A DNA stretch of 64,000 nt from Flavihumibacter petaseus NBRC 106054 (GTDB lineage: Bacteria; Bacteroidota; Bacteroidia; Chitinophagales; Chitinophagaceae), in contig NZ_BBWV01000001.1 in assembly GCF_000974785.1 (NCBI RefSeq), positions 2,232,001 through 2,296,000 of the forward strand, written 5' to 3'. The notes under the pieces are model-generated. The model saw only the letters and a program-made list of their open reading frames with translations, was not told the origin of the DNA and searched no databases. Positions 18,992 to 26,495 of the stretch are shown here, in pieces. The stretch's first letter is position 1; each line of letters opens with the position of its first letter. The position numbers and the translations under genes were made by a program.

Positions 18992-20284
18992 TCAGTTTGC
19001 TGAAATTCCGGGAGCATTGTTTGGTTTTGTACCCGGAGGCTTCGGCAGCCAGGGCATTTCCGGTATTGGCGCAGGAAGCCGGTAAAGGTCCAGTCTCAGG
19101 CTGTCGGACCATCCATTCGGATTGTTGACAAAGCTTTTGCTGCTGAAATAGATTTGCCCCTGCACGTTGGGTGTTTCGCGGCTTGCCCTGACCTGCCTGG
19201 GGAGCTGCGTTTTGTCCTTCCAGGCAGCATTTACATTAGCCTTGTAAATTCCGAGTCCGATATAGCAATGGCGGCCATAGCTGTGCTCGCTCCACCATTT
19301 CAGCAGCGTGGCATAGTCGGCTGCCTTATGTCCGAATTCAAAATAGATCTGGGGCGCCACATAATCGATCCAGCCTTCCCTCAGCCAAAGCAGGATATCA
19401 GCATAAAGATCATCATAGTTGGTTTGTCCACCCCTGGTATTACTGCCAAGGGAGTCCTGGTCTTTATTCCTCCAGATGCCAAAGGGGCTGATGCCAAACT
19501 TTACCCACGGCTTTTCCTGCTTGATGGCACGAGATAATTGTACGATAATGGAGTCGACATTACTCCGGCGCCAGTCTGCACGGGTCATTCCGGCTCCGTA
19601 GGCGATATATGATCTGCCATCAGGGAATTCCTTTCCTGCGATGCGATAGGGATAGAAATAGTCATCGAAATGAATGGCATCTACATCATATCTTTTTACA
19701 ATATCCTGCACCACTTTTACCACAAACTGTTGTGCGGCTTTATTTCCCGGGTCGAAATATTTTTTGTCGCCATAATTCAGGAACCATTCGGGGTTCGCAC
19801 GGGTAACATGGTCGGCAGCCGGTAAGGTTTGTTTCAGGTTGAAGATGGCGCGGTAGGGGTTCAGCCATGCATGGAATTCCAGTTTACGGGCATGCGCTTC
19901 TGCAATCATGAACTGCAACGGATCATAATAAGGAGCCGGTGGTCTGCCCTGGCGGCCGGTAAGCCATTCGCTCCACGGCTCATAGGGAGAAGGGTAAAAG
20001 GCGTCTGCGGCGGGACGAATCTGCACGATCACGGCATTCATACCGTTGCGCACGTGCATATCCAGTAATTTGATATACTGTGCCCGCTGTTGTGCGGGGT
20101 CAGTAGTGCCGCGGTCGGGCCAGTCGATATTGTCTACGGTGGCGATCCAGACGGCCCTGAATTCAGCCGGTGCCATTTCGACAACTGCTGAGGGGGCAGG
20201 CGATGGAATAGTATCCTGCATTTGGGCGGATGCGAAGTGGAAAAAGGTACAGATCAGTGCAAGCGTGCAAGCGGTTTTCTTCAT
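18992..20284 (-). CDS. GH10-like (GHL10) secreted glycosyl hydrolase
   Basis: A 430-residue secreted protein of the 'family 10-like glycosylhydrolase' (GHL10, YngK/DUF187-type) group. A signal peptide covers ~1-20 (ACTLALICTFFHFASAQ). The TIM-barrel domain begins with EFRAVWIATVDNIDWP and includes VDAIHFDDYFYPY, typical of the family. Members are thought to act on peptidoglycan-derived or other amino-sugar glycans, but substrate proof is scarce. ATG at 20284 was chosen because it starts the signal peptide; the longer frame overlaps the MarR gene. It lies 10 bases downstream of the MarR gene in the same direction, so the two are probably co-transcribed. The tail is Pro-rich. Confidence 0.85.
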   Translation of the reverse strand: MKKTACTLALICTFFHFASAQMQDTIPSPAPSAVVEMAPAEFRAVWIATVDNIDWPDRGTTDPAQQRAQYIKLLDMHVRNGMNAVIVQIRPAADAFYPSPYEPWSEWLTGRQGRPPAPYYDPLQFMIAEAHARKLEFHAWLNPYRAIFNLKQTLPAADHVTRANPEWFLNYGDKKYFDPGNKAAQQFVVKVVQDIVKRYDVDAIHFDDYFYPYRIAGKEFPDGRSYIAYGAGMTRADWRRSNVDSIIVQLSRAIKQEKPWVKFGISPFGIWRNKDQDSLGSNTRGGQTNYDDLYADILLWLREGWIDYVAPQIYFEFGHKAADYATLLKWWSEHSYGRHCYIGLGIYKANVNAAWKDKTQLPRQVRASRETPNVQGQIYFSSKSFVNNPNGWSDSLRLDLYRLPAPIPEMPWLPKPPGTKPNNAPGISAN

Positions 20285-20294
20285 CTCGTTATTT

Positions 20295-20750
20295 TCAGTC
20301 CAGCGAGTTGCGCAATTTATCCAGCAACCCGTTGAGTTGAGAAGCTTCTGTTTCGTCAATATGTAATAAGAGTTGTTCCCACTCGCTTTCGTGTTCGTCG
20401 AGAATGGTGAGCAACTCTCGTCCTTTATCTGATATGGTTACATCCACCAGCCGCCTGTCGGAGGGGCACACAACTTTCTGTACCAGTTCTTTTTTGACCA
20501 GACGGTCCACAATGCGTGAAGTGTCACTCATCTTGTCAAGCATCCGCTGTCGGATCTGCAGGGTGCTTAATGGTTCACCCGCGCCGCGCAGGATGCGAAG
20601 GATGTTGAACTGTTGATTTGTCAGGTCATACTGGTCGAGGTAACGACGTGTGTTCTCCATCAGCCAGTTGTAAGAATAGATCAGGTTGATCATTGCCTTC
20701 TGGTGTTCATTTCTGAACTTAGGCTGATTGATGTCCGTGTTGAGGCTCAT
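20295..20750 (-). CDS. MarR-family transcriptional regulator
   Basis: A 151-residue winged-helix regulator of the MarR family. The DNA-binding region covers about residues 40-100, with DLTNQQFNILRIL, the recognition helix region around MSDTSRIVDRLVKKELV and the wing CPSDRRLVDVTISDKG. N- and C-terminal helices would form the dimer interface. MarR proteins usually repress nearby or own genes and release DNA on binding phenolic ligands or on oxidation. It heads a likely operon with the GH10-like gene. ATG at 20750 was chosen because the upstream frame lacks MarR features. The 57-base gap to the radical SAM gene could hold its operator, though I saw no clear palindrome. Confidence 0.9.
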   Translation of the reverse strand: MSLNTDINQPKFRNEHQKAMINLIYSYNWLMENTRRYLDQYDLTNQQFNILRILRGAGEPLSTLQIRQRMLDKMSDTSRIVDRLVKKELVQKVVCPSDRRLVDVTISDKGRELLTILDEHESEWEQLLLHIDETEASQLNGLLDKLRNSLD

Positions 20751-20807
20751 AGAAAGTGGTTCAACTTTAAAATTACAGAAAATGGCCAATGCATCGGCAG
20801 GATTGTG

Positions 20808-21830
20808 TCATCCCCACACTTTGGTACCCTCAGAGCAGTTTGCGCAAATATCGATATTGGCACGGCTTTCGAGCACGCCCGCCCGAAAATCGCGGTAGGC
20901 TTTCTCCTGCCAGATTTCCTTGAAAGGTTTCCCTTTCAGGTCGCCGAGCCGGTGTTGGGCGTCTTTATCAAAACAACATGGTACCACCAGTCCATCCCAG
21001 GTGATCACGGGTGAATGCCAGGCCCGCCAGCAATGATTGCTCAATCCGTTTTTTAGCTGCATATTGCCTTTCTGGTCGCGGCGATACCGGCTGAACCGGT
21101 CAAGTGTCGGGATCAGACCATTTGGATCAGCGGCATAATCGTAAACCTGTGCAGTCTTGTACCAGATATCATCCACTCCGATCTCGTTGGCCAGTGCCCT
21201 GGCAGTTTCGATCTGGTGCTCATTCGGTTTGACCACCAGGAACTGAAAAACCACAAAAGGCGTATTGCTTTTCAGTTCATTTTTCCACCGTACAATGTTT
21301 CTGGCGCCTTCCAGTACTTTTTCCAGCTTGCCGCCGACGCGGTATTGCTGATAGACTTCCTGAGTAGTTCCATCTATCGAGATGATCAGGCGATCAAGGC
21401 CGCTTTCAACTGTTTTTCGCGCATTCGTATCTGTCAGGTAGTGGGCATTTGTGGAGGTAGCAGTATATATTCCTTTAGCCGACGCATATTTTACCATTTC
21501 CAGGAAATCCGGGTTGAGATAAGGCTCTCCCTGAAAATAAAATACCAGATAGATGAGTTCTTTGTACAGCTGATCAATGGTATCACGAAAGAAGTTGCGC
21601 TGCAACATCCCGGTTGGCCGGGTAAAGGCTCTGAGACCGCTCGGGCATTCCGGGCAACGAAGGTTGCAGGACGTGGTCGGTTCAATTGCTATGGAGATCG
21701 GAAACCCCCATTGTACGGGCTTTCTGGTGAATTTGCTGAAGTAATAGCTGGCCAGAACTTTTCCGGCATTCCATGCACGACGAAGGGTGAGCTTTCGCAG
21801 GAGATTGAATGAATCGGAAATTTGAGGCAT
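20808..21830 (-). CDS. radical SAM/SPASM domain protein
   Basis: A 340-residue radical SAM protein. The [4Fe-4S] cluster motif CxxxCxxC lies at Cys55, Cys59 and Cys62 (SCNLRCPECPSG). A SPASM-type C-terminal domain carries further cysteines (SNHCWRAW, VPCCFDKDA, ICANCSEG) that would bind auxiliary clusters. Such enzymes modify peptides or other substrates by radical chemistry; many Bacteroidetes copies have no known substrate, and no precursor peptide gene is evident beside it. The start at 21830 is favoured over 21836 because a -7 box (21841-21834) overlaps the latter. It is divergent from the GH25 gene. Confidence 0.85.
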   Translation of the reverse strand: MPQISDSFNLLRKLTLRRAWNAGKVLASYYFSKFTRKPVQWGFPISIAIEPTTSCNLRCPECPSGLRAFTRPTGMLQRNFFRDTIDQLYKELIYLVFYFQGEPYLNPDFLEMVKYASAKGIYTATSTNAHYLTDTNARKTVESGLDRLIISIDGTTQEVYQQYRVGGKLEKVLEGARNIVRWKNELKSNTPFVVFQFLVVKPNEHQIETARALANEIGVDDIWYKTAQVYDYAADPNGLIPTLDRFSRYRRDQKGNMQLKNGLSNHCWRAWHSPVITWDGLVVPCCFDKDAQHRLGDLKGKPFKEIWQEKAYRDFRAGVLESRANIDICANCSEGTKVWG

Positions 21831-21833
21831 ATG

Positions 21834-21841
21834 CAAATATA
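21834..21841 (-). promoter_or_regulatory. putative -7 box of radical SAM gene
   Basis: On the minus strand the sequence reads TATATTTG, an exact TAnnTTTG. It ends four bases before the start codon at 21830, so the mRNA would be leaderless or nearly so. No clear -33 TTG. Confidence 0.4.
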
Positions 21842-21849
21842 AGTTACTC

Positions 21850-21857
21850 TATTTTTG
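21850..21857 (+). promoter_or_regulatory. putative -7 box of GH25 gene
   Basis: TATTTTTG matches TAnnTTTG and ends seven bases before the ATG at 21865. It lies back to back with the radical SAM -7 box, so the divergent promoters share a very short region. Confidence 0.4.
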
Positions 21858-21864
21858 GAGCCTG

Positions 21865-22632
21865 ATGCCTAAAAAGAAAACCTCGCTTGTTCCGGGCCCT
21901 AAATCGCTGCTGTCGCTTCTGATCCTGGCCGTTATAGGATTCGGCACCTGGTGGTGGTACAAATCCACCCTTCCGGATTTTGTACGGTATGATGCATTCG
22001 GCATAGATATTCCAACCGAATTTTCTATTCACGGCATCGATGTATCGAAATATCAGGATCGCATCAACTGGGAAGCAGTAAAGGAAATGGAGGTGGAAGA
22101 TGTCCGGATCGGGTTCGTATTTATCAAGGCAACAGAGGGGTTAGGGAATATGGACGCCTGTTTTCGCCGGAACTGGGAAAAATCGGCTGAAGCCGGTCTT
22201 CCCCGTGGCGCTTACCATTTTTTCCTGGCTCCGAAAAGTGGCGCAGAACAGGCAGAGAATTTCATCCGCCGCGTGGAATTGAAACGGGGAGATCTGCCTC
22301 CTGTGATCGATGTGGAACAGAGCTACGGCGTATCGGGCGACAAACTGCGCACAGAAGTAAAAGCATTTCTCGATCGGGTAGAAGCGCATTATGGGGTCAA
22401 GCCCATCATCTATACGAATGTTGATTTTTACAACCGTTACCTGAAAGACCAGTTTGATCAGTATCCGCTTTGGGTGGCGCATTATCTCCGGAAAGACCGC
22501 CCCCGTATTGCCCGCAATTGGGCTTTCTGGCAATACAGTGAAAGCGGTAATGTAAATGGCATCCGGCCCCGGGTGGACTTTAATGTATTCAATGGAGATT
22601 CAACGGATTTCTATAACCTGCTGATGGAGTAG
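21865..22632 (+). CDS. GH25 lysozyme-like muramidase
   Basis: A glycoside hydrolase family 25 (lysozyme M1-type) enzyme of 255 residues, which would cleave the beta-1,4 bond between N-acetylmuramic acid and N-acetylglucosamine. A single N-terminal hydrophobic segment (~14-32) serves as signal anchor. The GH25 domain spans ~55-250, with Asp59 in HGIDVSKYQ, FIKATEG, the DVEQS acid pair near 150, and WQYSESG near the end. Likely envelope remodelling in the periplasm. The small membrane-protein gene follows after 12 bases. Confidence 0.92.
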   Translation: MPKKKTSLVPGPKSLLSLLILAVIGFGTWWWYKSTLPDFVRYDAFGIDIPTEFSIHGIDVSKYQDRINWEAVKEMEVEDVRIGFVFIKATEGLGNMDACFRRNWEKSAEAGLPRGAYHFFLAPKSGAEQAENFIRRVELKRGDLPPVIDVEQSYGVSGDKLRTEVKAFLDRVEAHYGVKPIIYTNVDFYNRYLKDQFDQYPLWVAHYLRKDRPRIARNWAFWQYSESGNVNGIRPRVDFNVFNGDSTDFYNLLME

Positions 22633-22640
22633 TAAATTTG
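22633..22640 (+). promoter_or_regulatory. putative -7 box before small membrane gene
   Basis: TAAATTTG, an exact TAnnTTTG, overlaps the end of the GH25 stop region and lies four bases before the ATG at 22645; a transcript from it would be leaderless. Confidence 0.35.
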
Positions 22641-22644
22641 CGGC

Positions 22645-22881
22645 ATGAGTAATATGGAACAGGATGCCAAAGACCTGCTTAGCCGCACTATCCTGACAAT
22701 TTCGGTAGGGTCGCTCTGGTTGTTGATCAATTCCACTTTCGGTCTGGGCTTCGGATGGTTTTTCTTTGACCGTCGTCCAACACTCGGTAATTATATTTTC
22801 TACGTATGGTTCCTTGTCACCGGCGTTTTCCTGGTGCTGTTTTTTATCAGGATCTGGAAGAAGAAATTCAAGGTTGACTAG
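22645..22881 (+). CDS. small two-helix membrane protein
   Basis: A 78-residue protein with two hydrophobic segments (about 16-36 and 48-70) and a basic C-terminus (RIWKKKFKVD). I recognise no family. It follows the GH25 gene by 12 bases and may be co-transcribed or use its own -7 box. Its 3' end overlaps the convergent long helical gene by 14 bases. Confidence 0.6.
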   Translation: MSNMEQDAKDLLSRTILTISVGSLWLLINSTFGLGFGWFFFDRRPTLGNYIFYVWFLVTGVFLVLFFIRIWKKKFKVD

Positions 22882-24445
22882 GTTGCCGTGACCGTTTTTT
22901 CAACTGTGCCTGATACTTATCGTAAATCACGCGGCTCATTGGTTTTTCATACACTTTGCTTTCTACCCACGATATAATATCAAGATAAGCGAAAGCCCTT
23001 GTTTCGAAACGGCTCTTTTCGAGGTGCTTGATTTTGTGCAGGAAGTTTTCCAGTTCGGGTTTCATCTTGCGGGGGGATACGCCGAAGGAATGCCGGATAA
23101 ACCGGAACATCTCCTCTTCCACAACAGTAAGATTTTTCATCTTGGCCATAAAGCGGTACACCGATTTGATCAAAGATTCTATGATATCGTCGTTCCCCAG
23201 CTCGTAGTGGGCCAGCATATGCATGAGCCGGGCGTAACACTGCAGGTCAATGCGCAGGTCTGCTGAAGTATCATAAATGATCTTCTGCAGATAGTCGATG
23301 CACGTGTTGTAATCTCCGCTGCCGAAATAGAGCGTAGCGAATTTATAATTGAATACCACGATGCGGTGGGGGTCAACGTAAAGCCGGTACTCTTCGAGAT
23401 TGGCGGCAATGGTGTCAACCAGTTTAAGTCCCTCTTTGAACATTCCGGTCATCAGGTGCCAGTTCAGGCGCGCACTGTTGATATAGATGTCGGTATGGAT
23501 CCGGAAATTGTCGTGCTGTGCAGCTATAGGCGTCGTAGCGAATTCCTCAAATTGCTTCAGTACGACTTCGAATGGGCCGAAATTCCGCAGGTCGAAATGA
23601 GCATTCAACAGATTGTGCATCCCCTTGATGTAGTGTCCGATCTCCACTTTCTTCATCACTTCATTGCCATCAAATATGTCGACCCATTTCTGCGCATAAC
23701 GGTAATACATGAGGAAATCCTGCCGGATAAAGGCGTACCAGGTGTAACTCTGATAGAGGTAAAGCTTTTCATAAAAATCTGTCAGCTGGAAAGCGTCTGC
23801 GGGAAGTTGTTCCCGGAAGTACTGGCGGATACCGGCTTCATCTTTTTCGTTACGGGCATGGCCGTTCTTCACATACCAGCCATAAAGCTGCAATGCGAGG
23901 TTAGATAACCTGGTAACCCGTTCTATATGGCTGCTGATCTCTGATGCTTCCTGGGTAAGCTTTTCAGTCTTTTCCTGGATGGTCCGTGTAATATGCAGGG
24001 TTTCGATCTTTTTTTCCAGGGAGATCACCTGCGCCAAATAATTGAATTTACCATTGGCCTTTGCCTGTTCTCGCGCCCTTTCCAGGATCTTCAGTGCCTG
24101 GTGTTTCAGGCCCTTATGATAGAGGATCCGGGCATTATCGAGCTGTTCCGAGAGTTGCAGTTCCAGCGTATCTGTGCTCTTGAGGTCGCGCAGACTGGCC
24201 AGCAACTGCTTGTAAAGGTGGGTTTTGATATTGTTAAGCTGCGGTTTCTGGATGGAGGGCAGTTTCTTCAGCAGGATCTTCTCATCATAATCCTCCAACT
24301 TGTCCAGTGTATCGAATAGTTCTACAATTTTCAGGTCCTCTTTTGCTGAACTACGCTTGATGTAAAGCTTAAAATGCCGCTTTTCCGCCTTATGAAGAGA
24401 TTTTATTAATTGAAATAATGCGTCGGTGGATCTGTTGGGCATCAT
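22868..24445 (-). CDS. conserved helical hypothetical protein
   Basis: A 525-residue, largely alpha-helical, charged cytoplasmic protein without signal peptide or membrane segment. Repeated helix pairs, for example around ALKILERAREQAKANGKFNYL, give it a TPR-like look, and long stretches of Lys/Glu/Leu suggest coiled coil. Similar proteins are common in Chitinophagaceae as conserved hypotheticals (from memory, not checked); I know no function. It starts with Met-Met. A -7 box lies 44 bases upstream and a perfect palindrome at the -33 region. Confidence 0.7.
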   Translation of the reverse strand: MMPNRSTDALFQLIKSLHKAEKRHFKLYIKRSSAKEDLKIVELFDTLDKLEDYDEKILLKKLPSIQKPQLNNIKTHLYKQLLASLRDLKSTDTLELQLSEQLDNARILYHKGLKHQALKILERAREQAKANGKFNYLAQVISLEKKIETLHITRTIQEKTEKLTQEASEISSHIERVTRLSNLALQLYGWYVKNGHARNEKDEAGIRQYFREQLPADAFQLTDFYEKLYLYQSYTWYAFIRQDFLMYYRYAQKWVDIFDGNEVMKKVEIGHYIKGMHNLLNAHFDLRNFGPFEVVLKQFEEFATTPIAAQHDNFRIHTDIYINSARLNWHLMTGMFKEGLKLVDTIAANLEEYRLYVDPHRIVVFNYKFATLYFGSGDYNTCIDYLQKIIYDTSADLRIDLQCYARLMHMLAHYELGNDDIIESLIKSVYRFMAKMKNLTVVEEEMFRFIRHSFGVSPRKMKPELENFLHKIKHLEKSRFETRAFAYLDIISWVESKVYEKPMSRVIYDKYQAQLKKRSRQPSQP

Positions 24446-24488
24446 AAGAGTTTTTTCCGGAAACGCTTGTTAGGCAACGTTTTAGACG

Positions 24489-24496
24489 CAAAAGTA
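24489..24496 (-). promoter_or_regulatory. putative -7 box of helical protein gene
   Basis: The minus strand reads TACTTTTG, an exact TAnnTTTG, 43 bases before the start codon. The nearest upstream TTG lies 26 bases away and is part of a perfect palindrome. Confidence 0.5.
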
Positions 24497-24517
24497 CCCC
24501 TTTTGGAGTAATAAAAA

Positions 24518-24540
24518 CCGGTCAAATATGATTTGACCGG
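24518..24540. promoter_or_regulatory. perfect 10-3-10 palindrome
   Basis: CCGGTCAAAT (24518-24527), spacer ATG, ATTTGACCGG (24531-24540). It covers the -33 region of the helical protein promoter, so it may be a repressor or activator site. On the minus strand it is followed by TTTTTATT, so it could equally be a terminator for a leftward transcript. Confidence 0.6.
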
Positions 24541-24594
24541 CGCAAATTCCTGGAATACTTTTACATCAGAGTTCAGGGAAAAAGAAAAAATACA

Positions 24595-24739
24595 GCAAGC
24601 AATCGCTAAAGAGGCAAAGAATCGTAGAGGTCTGAAAAACAACTGAACTTTAAAAAAGCCCTCCCAGTAAAGGTTTCAAAGGCAGGGCTTCTAAAAAGAT
24701 CTAAGCTTTTTTTTATATGGCAAGCAATCGTTAGAGGTC
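24595..24739 (+). repeat. AATCG(N)TAGAGGTC motif, three copies
   Basis: Copies: AATCGCTAAAGAGG at 24601, AATCGTAGAGGTC at 24620, AATCGTTAGAGGTC at 24726. The first and third are both preceded by GCAAGC, giving an identical 11-mer GCAAGCAATCG at 24595 and 24720. The third copy runs into the plus-strand terminator hairpin. Confidence 0.55.
24652..24690 (-). terminator. minus-strand terminator-like hairpin
   Basis: AAGCCCT/AGGGCTT (7 bp, extended by two C-G pairs after a mismatch) with a 15-base loop; read leftwards the stem is followed by TTTTTT. No gene lies upstream on this strand, so it may end an unannotated leftward RNA. Confidence 0.5.
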
Positions 24740-24769
24740 GACTGTGTCTACAGTGGACCTTCTTTTTTT
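24735..24769 (+). terminator. plus-strand terminator-like hairpin
   Basis: AGGTCGACTGT pairs with ACAGTGGACCT across a GTCT loop (10 of 11 positions paired, one G-G mismatch), followed by TCTTTTTTT. No annotated + strand gene precedes it for almost 2 kb, which hints at a short unannotated RNA. Confidence 0.6.
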
Positions 24770-25060
24770 CTGTAAACGGGAGTGAAGATAACAGCCGCCT
24801 ACTATTTCTCCAAAATTATTTTCATAATTTTTTAACAGTATTTTTTTAAGGGAAACATGTAAAAACCTTGTTAAGGGAAATGATTTTGAAGTCAATTAAT
24901 TGATAAGGTCACCAGCGGGTTTGCCTTCCGTTCTTTCTTCCTGGACTTTACTTCAACCTCAATTCATATTCCGGTTCTGCACGATTTTTCGGCCCGAGTA
25001 AACACCCGGATAGGGTCCGGAATTGGAAGTAGCATTAACGACCTATCTTATATGGTTTTA

Positions 25061-25123
25061 ACATGGGTTTTGCTCATCACCACGGCCAAAACCCTATTTT
25101 TAGCAAACAATTGTAACCCATGT
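25061..25123 (+). promoter_or_regulatory. alternative hairpins covering a start codon
   Basis: GGGTTTTG (25065-25072) can pair with CAAAACCC (25087-25094), or the overlapping ACATGGGTT (25061-25069) can pair with AACCCATGT (25115-25123), which contains the ATG (25120) of the small basic protein. The two pairings are mutually exclusive because both use GGGTT. This is the layout of a translational switch, though chance is possible. Confidence 0.4.
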
Positions 25124-25275
25124 CATTACTGAACAACAACAAGAACGCCAAAGACAAAAAGAAAGGTACAGCTAACCAGAAATCAGGATTTGCCGCCAAC
25201 ATAAAGGGAAAGACCAATACAAAAGCGGCTTCCCGCCAAACGAAACTGACCGGTGGGGCGCAGCGCGGTTCCTGA
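25120..25275 (+). CDS. small basic 51-residue protein
   Basis: A short reading frame, ATG at 25120 and TGA at 25273. The product is rich in Lys, Asn, Thr, Gly and Ala and almost free of hydrophobic residues, with a Lys cluster (KDKKKG, residues 11-16) and the tail GGAQRGS. Its composition suggests a disordered nucleic-acid-binding or stress-type protein; I recall similar small basic proteins in Chitinophagaceae but cannot check. It precedes the topoisomerase IB gene by 88 bases in the same direction. Codon use and an uninterrupted basic composition support coding, but the short length leaves doubt. Confidence 0.55.
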   Translation: MSLLNNNKNAKDKKKGTANQKSGFAANIKGKTNTKAASRQTKLTGGAQRGS

Positions 25276-25363
25276 TGAACGCGTAATATTTTCCCCTTCC
25301 TATGACGGGGCCCGCCTGTAATTTTCTGGCACCGCGTTTTTATAGGCTGAACAAAATACTGTC

Positions 25364-26449
25364 ATGGAAGTCTTGCCTCGGTTACAACACCGGAAATGGG
25401 CTAAACTACATACCGACACCATCGCGGCAGCCAAAGCAATTCAGCTGGTATATGTTAAAGACAATACTGACGGCATCCGGCGCCAGCGTACCGGCAAAGG
25501 TTTCAGTTACCGTTACAAGGATGCTGCAATCAGGGACAAGGATATTTTACAGCGTATCCGGCAGCTTGCTATTCCTCCAGCGTGGGAAAACGTCTGGATC
25601 TGCTGGCTCCCCAACGGTCATATCCAGGCAACGGGTATCGATGCCCGAAAGCGCAAACAATACCGCTACCATCCGCAATGGAATGATCTGAGAAGGGAAA
25701 CTAAATTCCATCACCTGCTCGAATTCGGAAAATGCCTGCCGCAATTAAGATTGCAAGTGGAAAAGGATCTGGCAAAAAAAGAGCAGACAGAAGATAAAGT
25801 TATTGCGGCTGTGATCAGCCTGATGGAACGCACTTATATCCGGATCGGTAATGGGCAATATGAAAAAGACAACGGTTCCTACGGTCTCAGTACCATGAAG
25901 GACCAGCATGTAGCCGTTAACGGTAATACCATCCGGTTCGCTTTCAAGGGAAAGAAAGGCATCTTTCATGATGTAACTATCCGCAACAGGCAACTGGCAA
26001 AGATTGTAAAAGCCTGCCGGGATATTCCGGGCCGGGAATTGTTCCAGTACTACAATGAAGCGGGTGAACGATGTGCCGTTGACAGCGGTGCCGTTAACCG
26101 TTATATCAAGCAATTCGGGGGAGAACCCTTTTCAGCAAAAGATTTCCGGACCTGGGCGGGCTCGTTGGGCATGTTGAGGGCCTTTCGTGCCATGGATGAA
26201 GCTATATTGCAAAAAGAAAAGAAAAGTAATGTGTTGAACGCGCTTGACCAGGTAAGCACCCTTCTTGGTAACACGAGAACCGTCTGTAAGAAATACTACG
26301 TACATCCGGCAATCATCGAAAAATATGAGTCTGATGCTTTGTCCGGTTATCTTGATTCCCTCGACAATATTGAAAAAAATGATGGTAAAGCCGGCCTCAC
26401 GCCGGAAGAGCAGATTTTGATGCGACTTCTGACTGCAGTACGGCAATAG
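25364..26449 (+). CDS. DNA topoisomerase IB
   Basis: A bacterial type IB topoisomerase (poxvirus/Deinococcus-like), 361 residues. It relaxes supercoils of both signs through a transient 3'-phosphotyrosine. The N-terminal domain (~25-115) contains GFSYRYKDA and the PPAWENVWI stretch. The catalytic domain has Arg in TYIRIGN, Lys in STMKDQHV, an Arg/Lys region at KDFRTWAGS and the nucleophile near the C-terminus, one of Tyr311/Tyr312 in KKYYVHP. Its length is normal for the family. The helicase gene follows by 46 bases. Type IB enzymes are patchily distributed in bacteria, and horizontal spread is common, but base use here resembles the neighbours. Confidence 0.93.
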   Translation: MEVLPRLQHRKWAKLHTDTIAAAKAIQLVYVKDNTDGIRRQRTGKGFSYRYKDAAIRDKDILQRIRQLAIPPAWENVWICWLPNGHIQATGIDARKRKQYRYHPQWNDLRRETKFHHLLEFGKCLPQLRLQVEKDLAKKEQTEDKVIAAVISLMERTYIRIGNGQYEKDNGSYGLSTMKDQHVAVNGNTIRFAFKGKKGIFHDVTIRNRQLAKIVKACRDIPGRELFQYYNEAGERCAVDSGAVNRYIKQFGGEPFSAKDFRTWAGSLGMLRAFRAMDEAILQKEKKSNVLNALDQVSTLLGNTRTVCKKYYVHPAIIEKYESDALSGYLDSLDNIEKNDGKAGLTPEEQILMRLLTAVRQ

Positions 26450-26495
26450 TCGGTATTTTTCGGGATATTTGCCGTTTCAAGAACCGGGATTGTTT

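Larger units (their letters stand above)
24446..25119. other. long non-coding region
   Basis: A 674-base stretch without a convincing gene. It contains the palindrome at 24518, three AATCG(N)TA(N)AGAGG-type motifs, terminator-like hairpins on both strands (24652-24690 minus, 24735-24769 plus), two TTAAGGGAAA copies 25 bases apart (24846 and 24871), a -7-like box on the minus strand (TAATTTTG, 24818-24811), and inverted repeats before the 51-residue ORF. The density of signals suggests one or more small RNAs or leaders, but I cannot assign a family. Confidence 0.5.

Noticed and set aside
24442-24642. 66-residue minus-strand frame with a signal-like N-terminus overlapping the helical gene start
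   Set aside because: It runs through the perfect palindrome and the -7 box, so it is more likely regulatory DNA than coding; the hydrophobic start comes from an AT-rich stretch.
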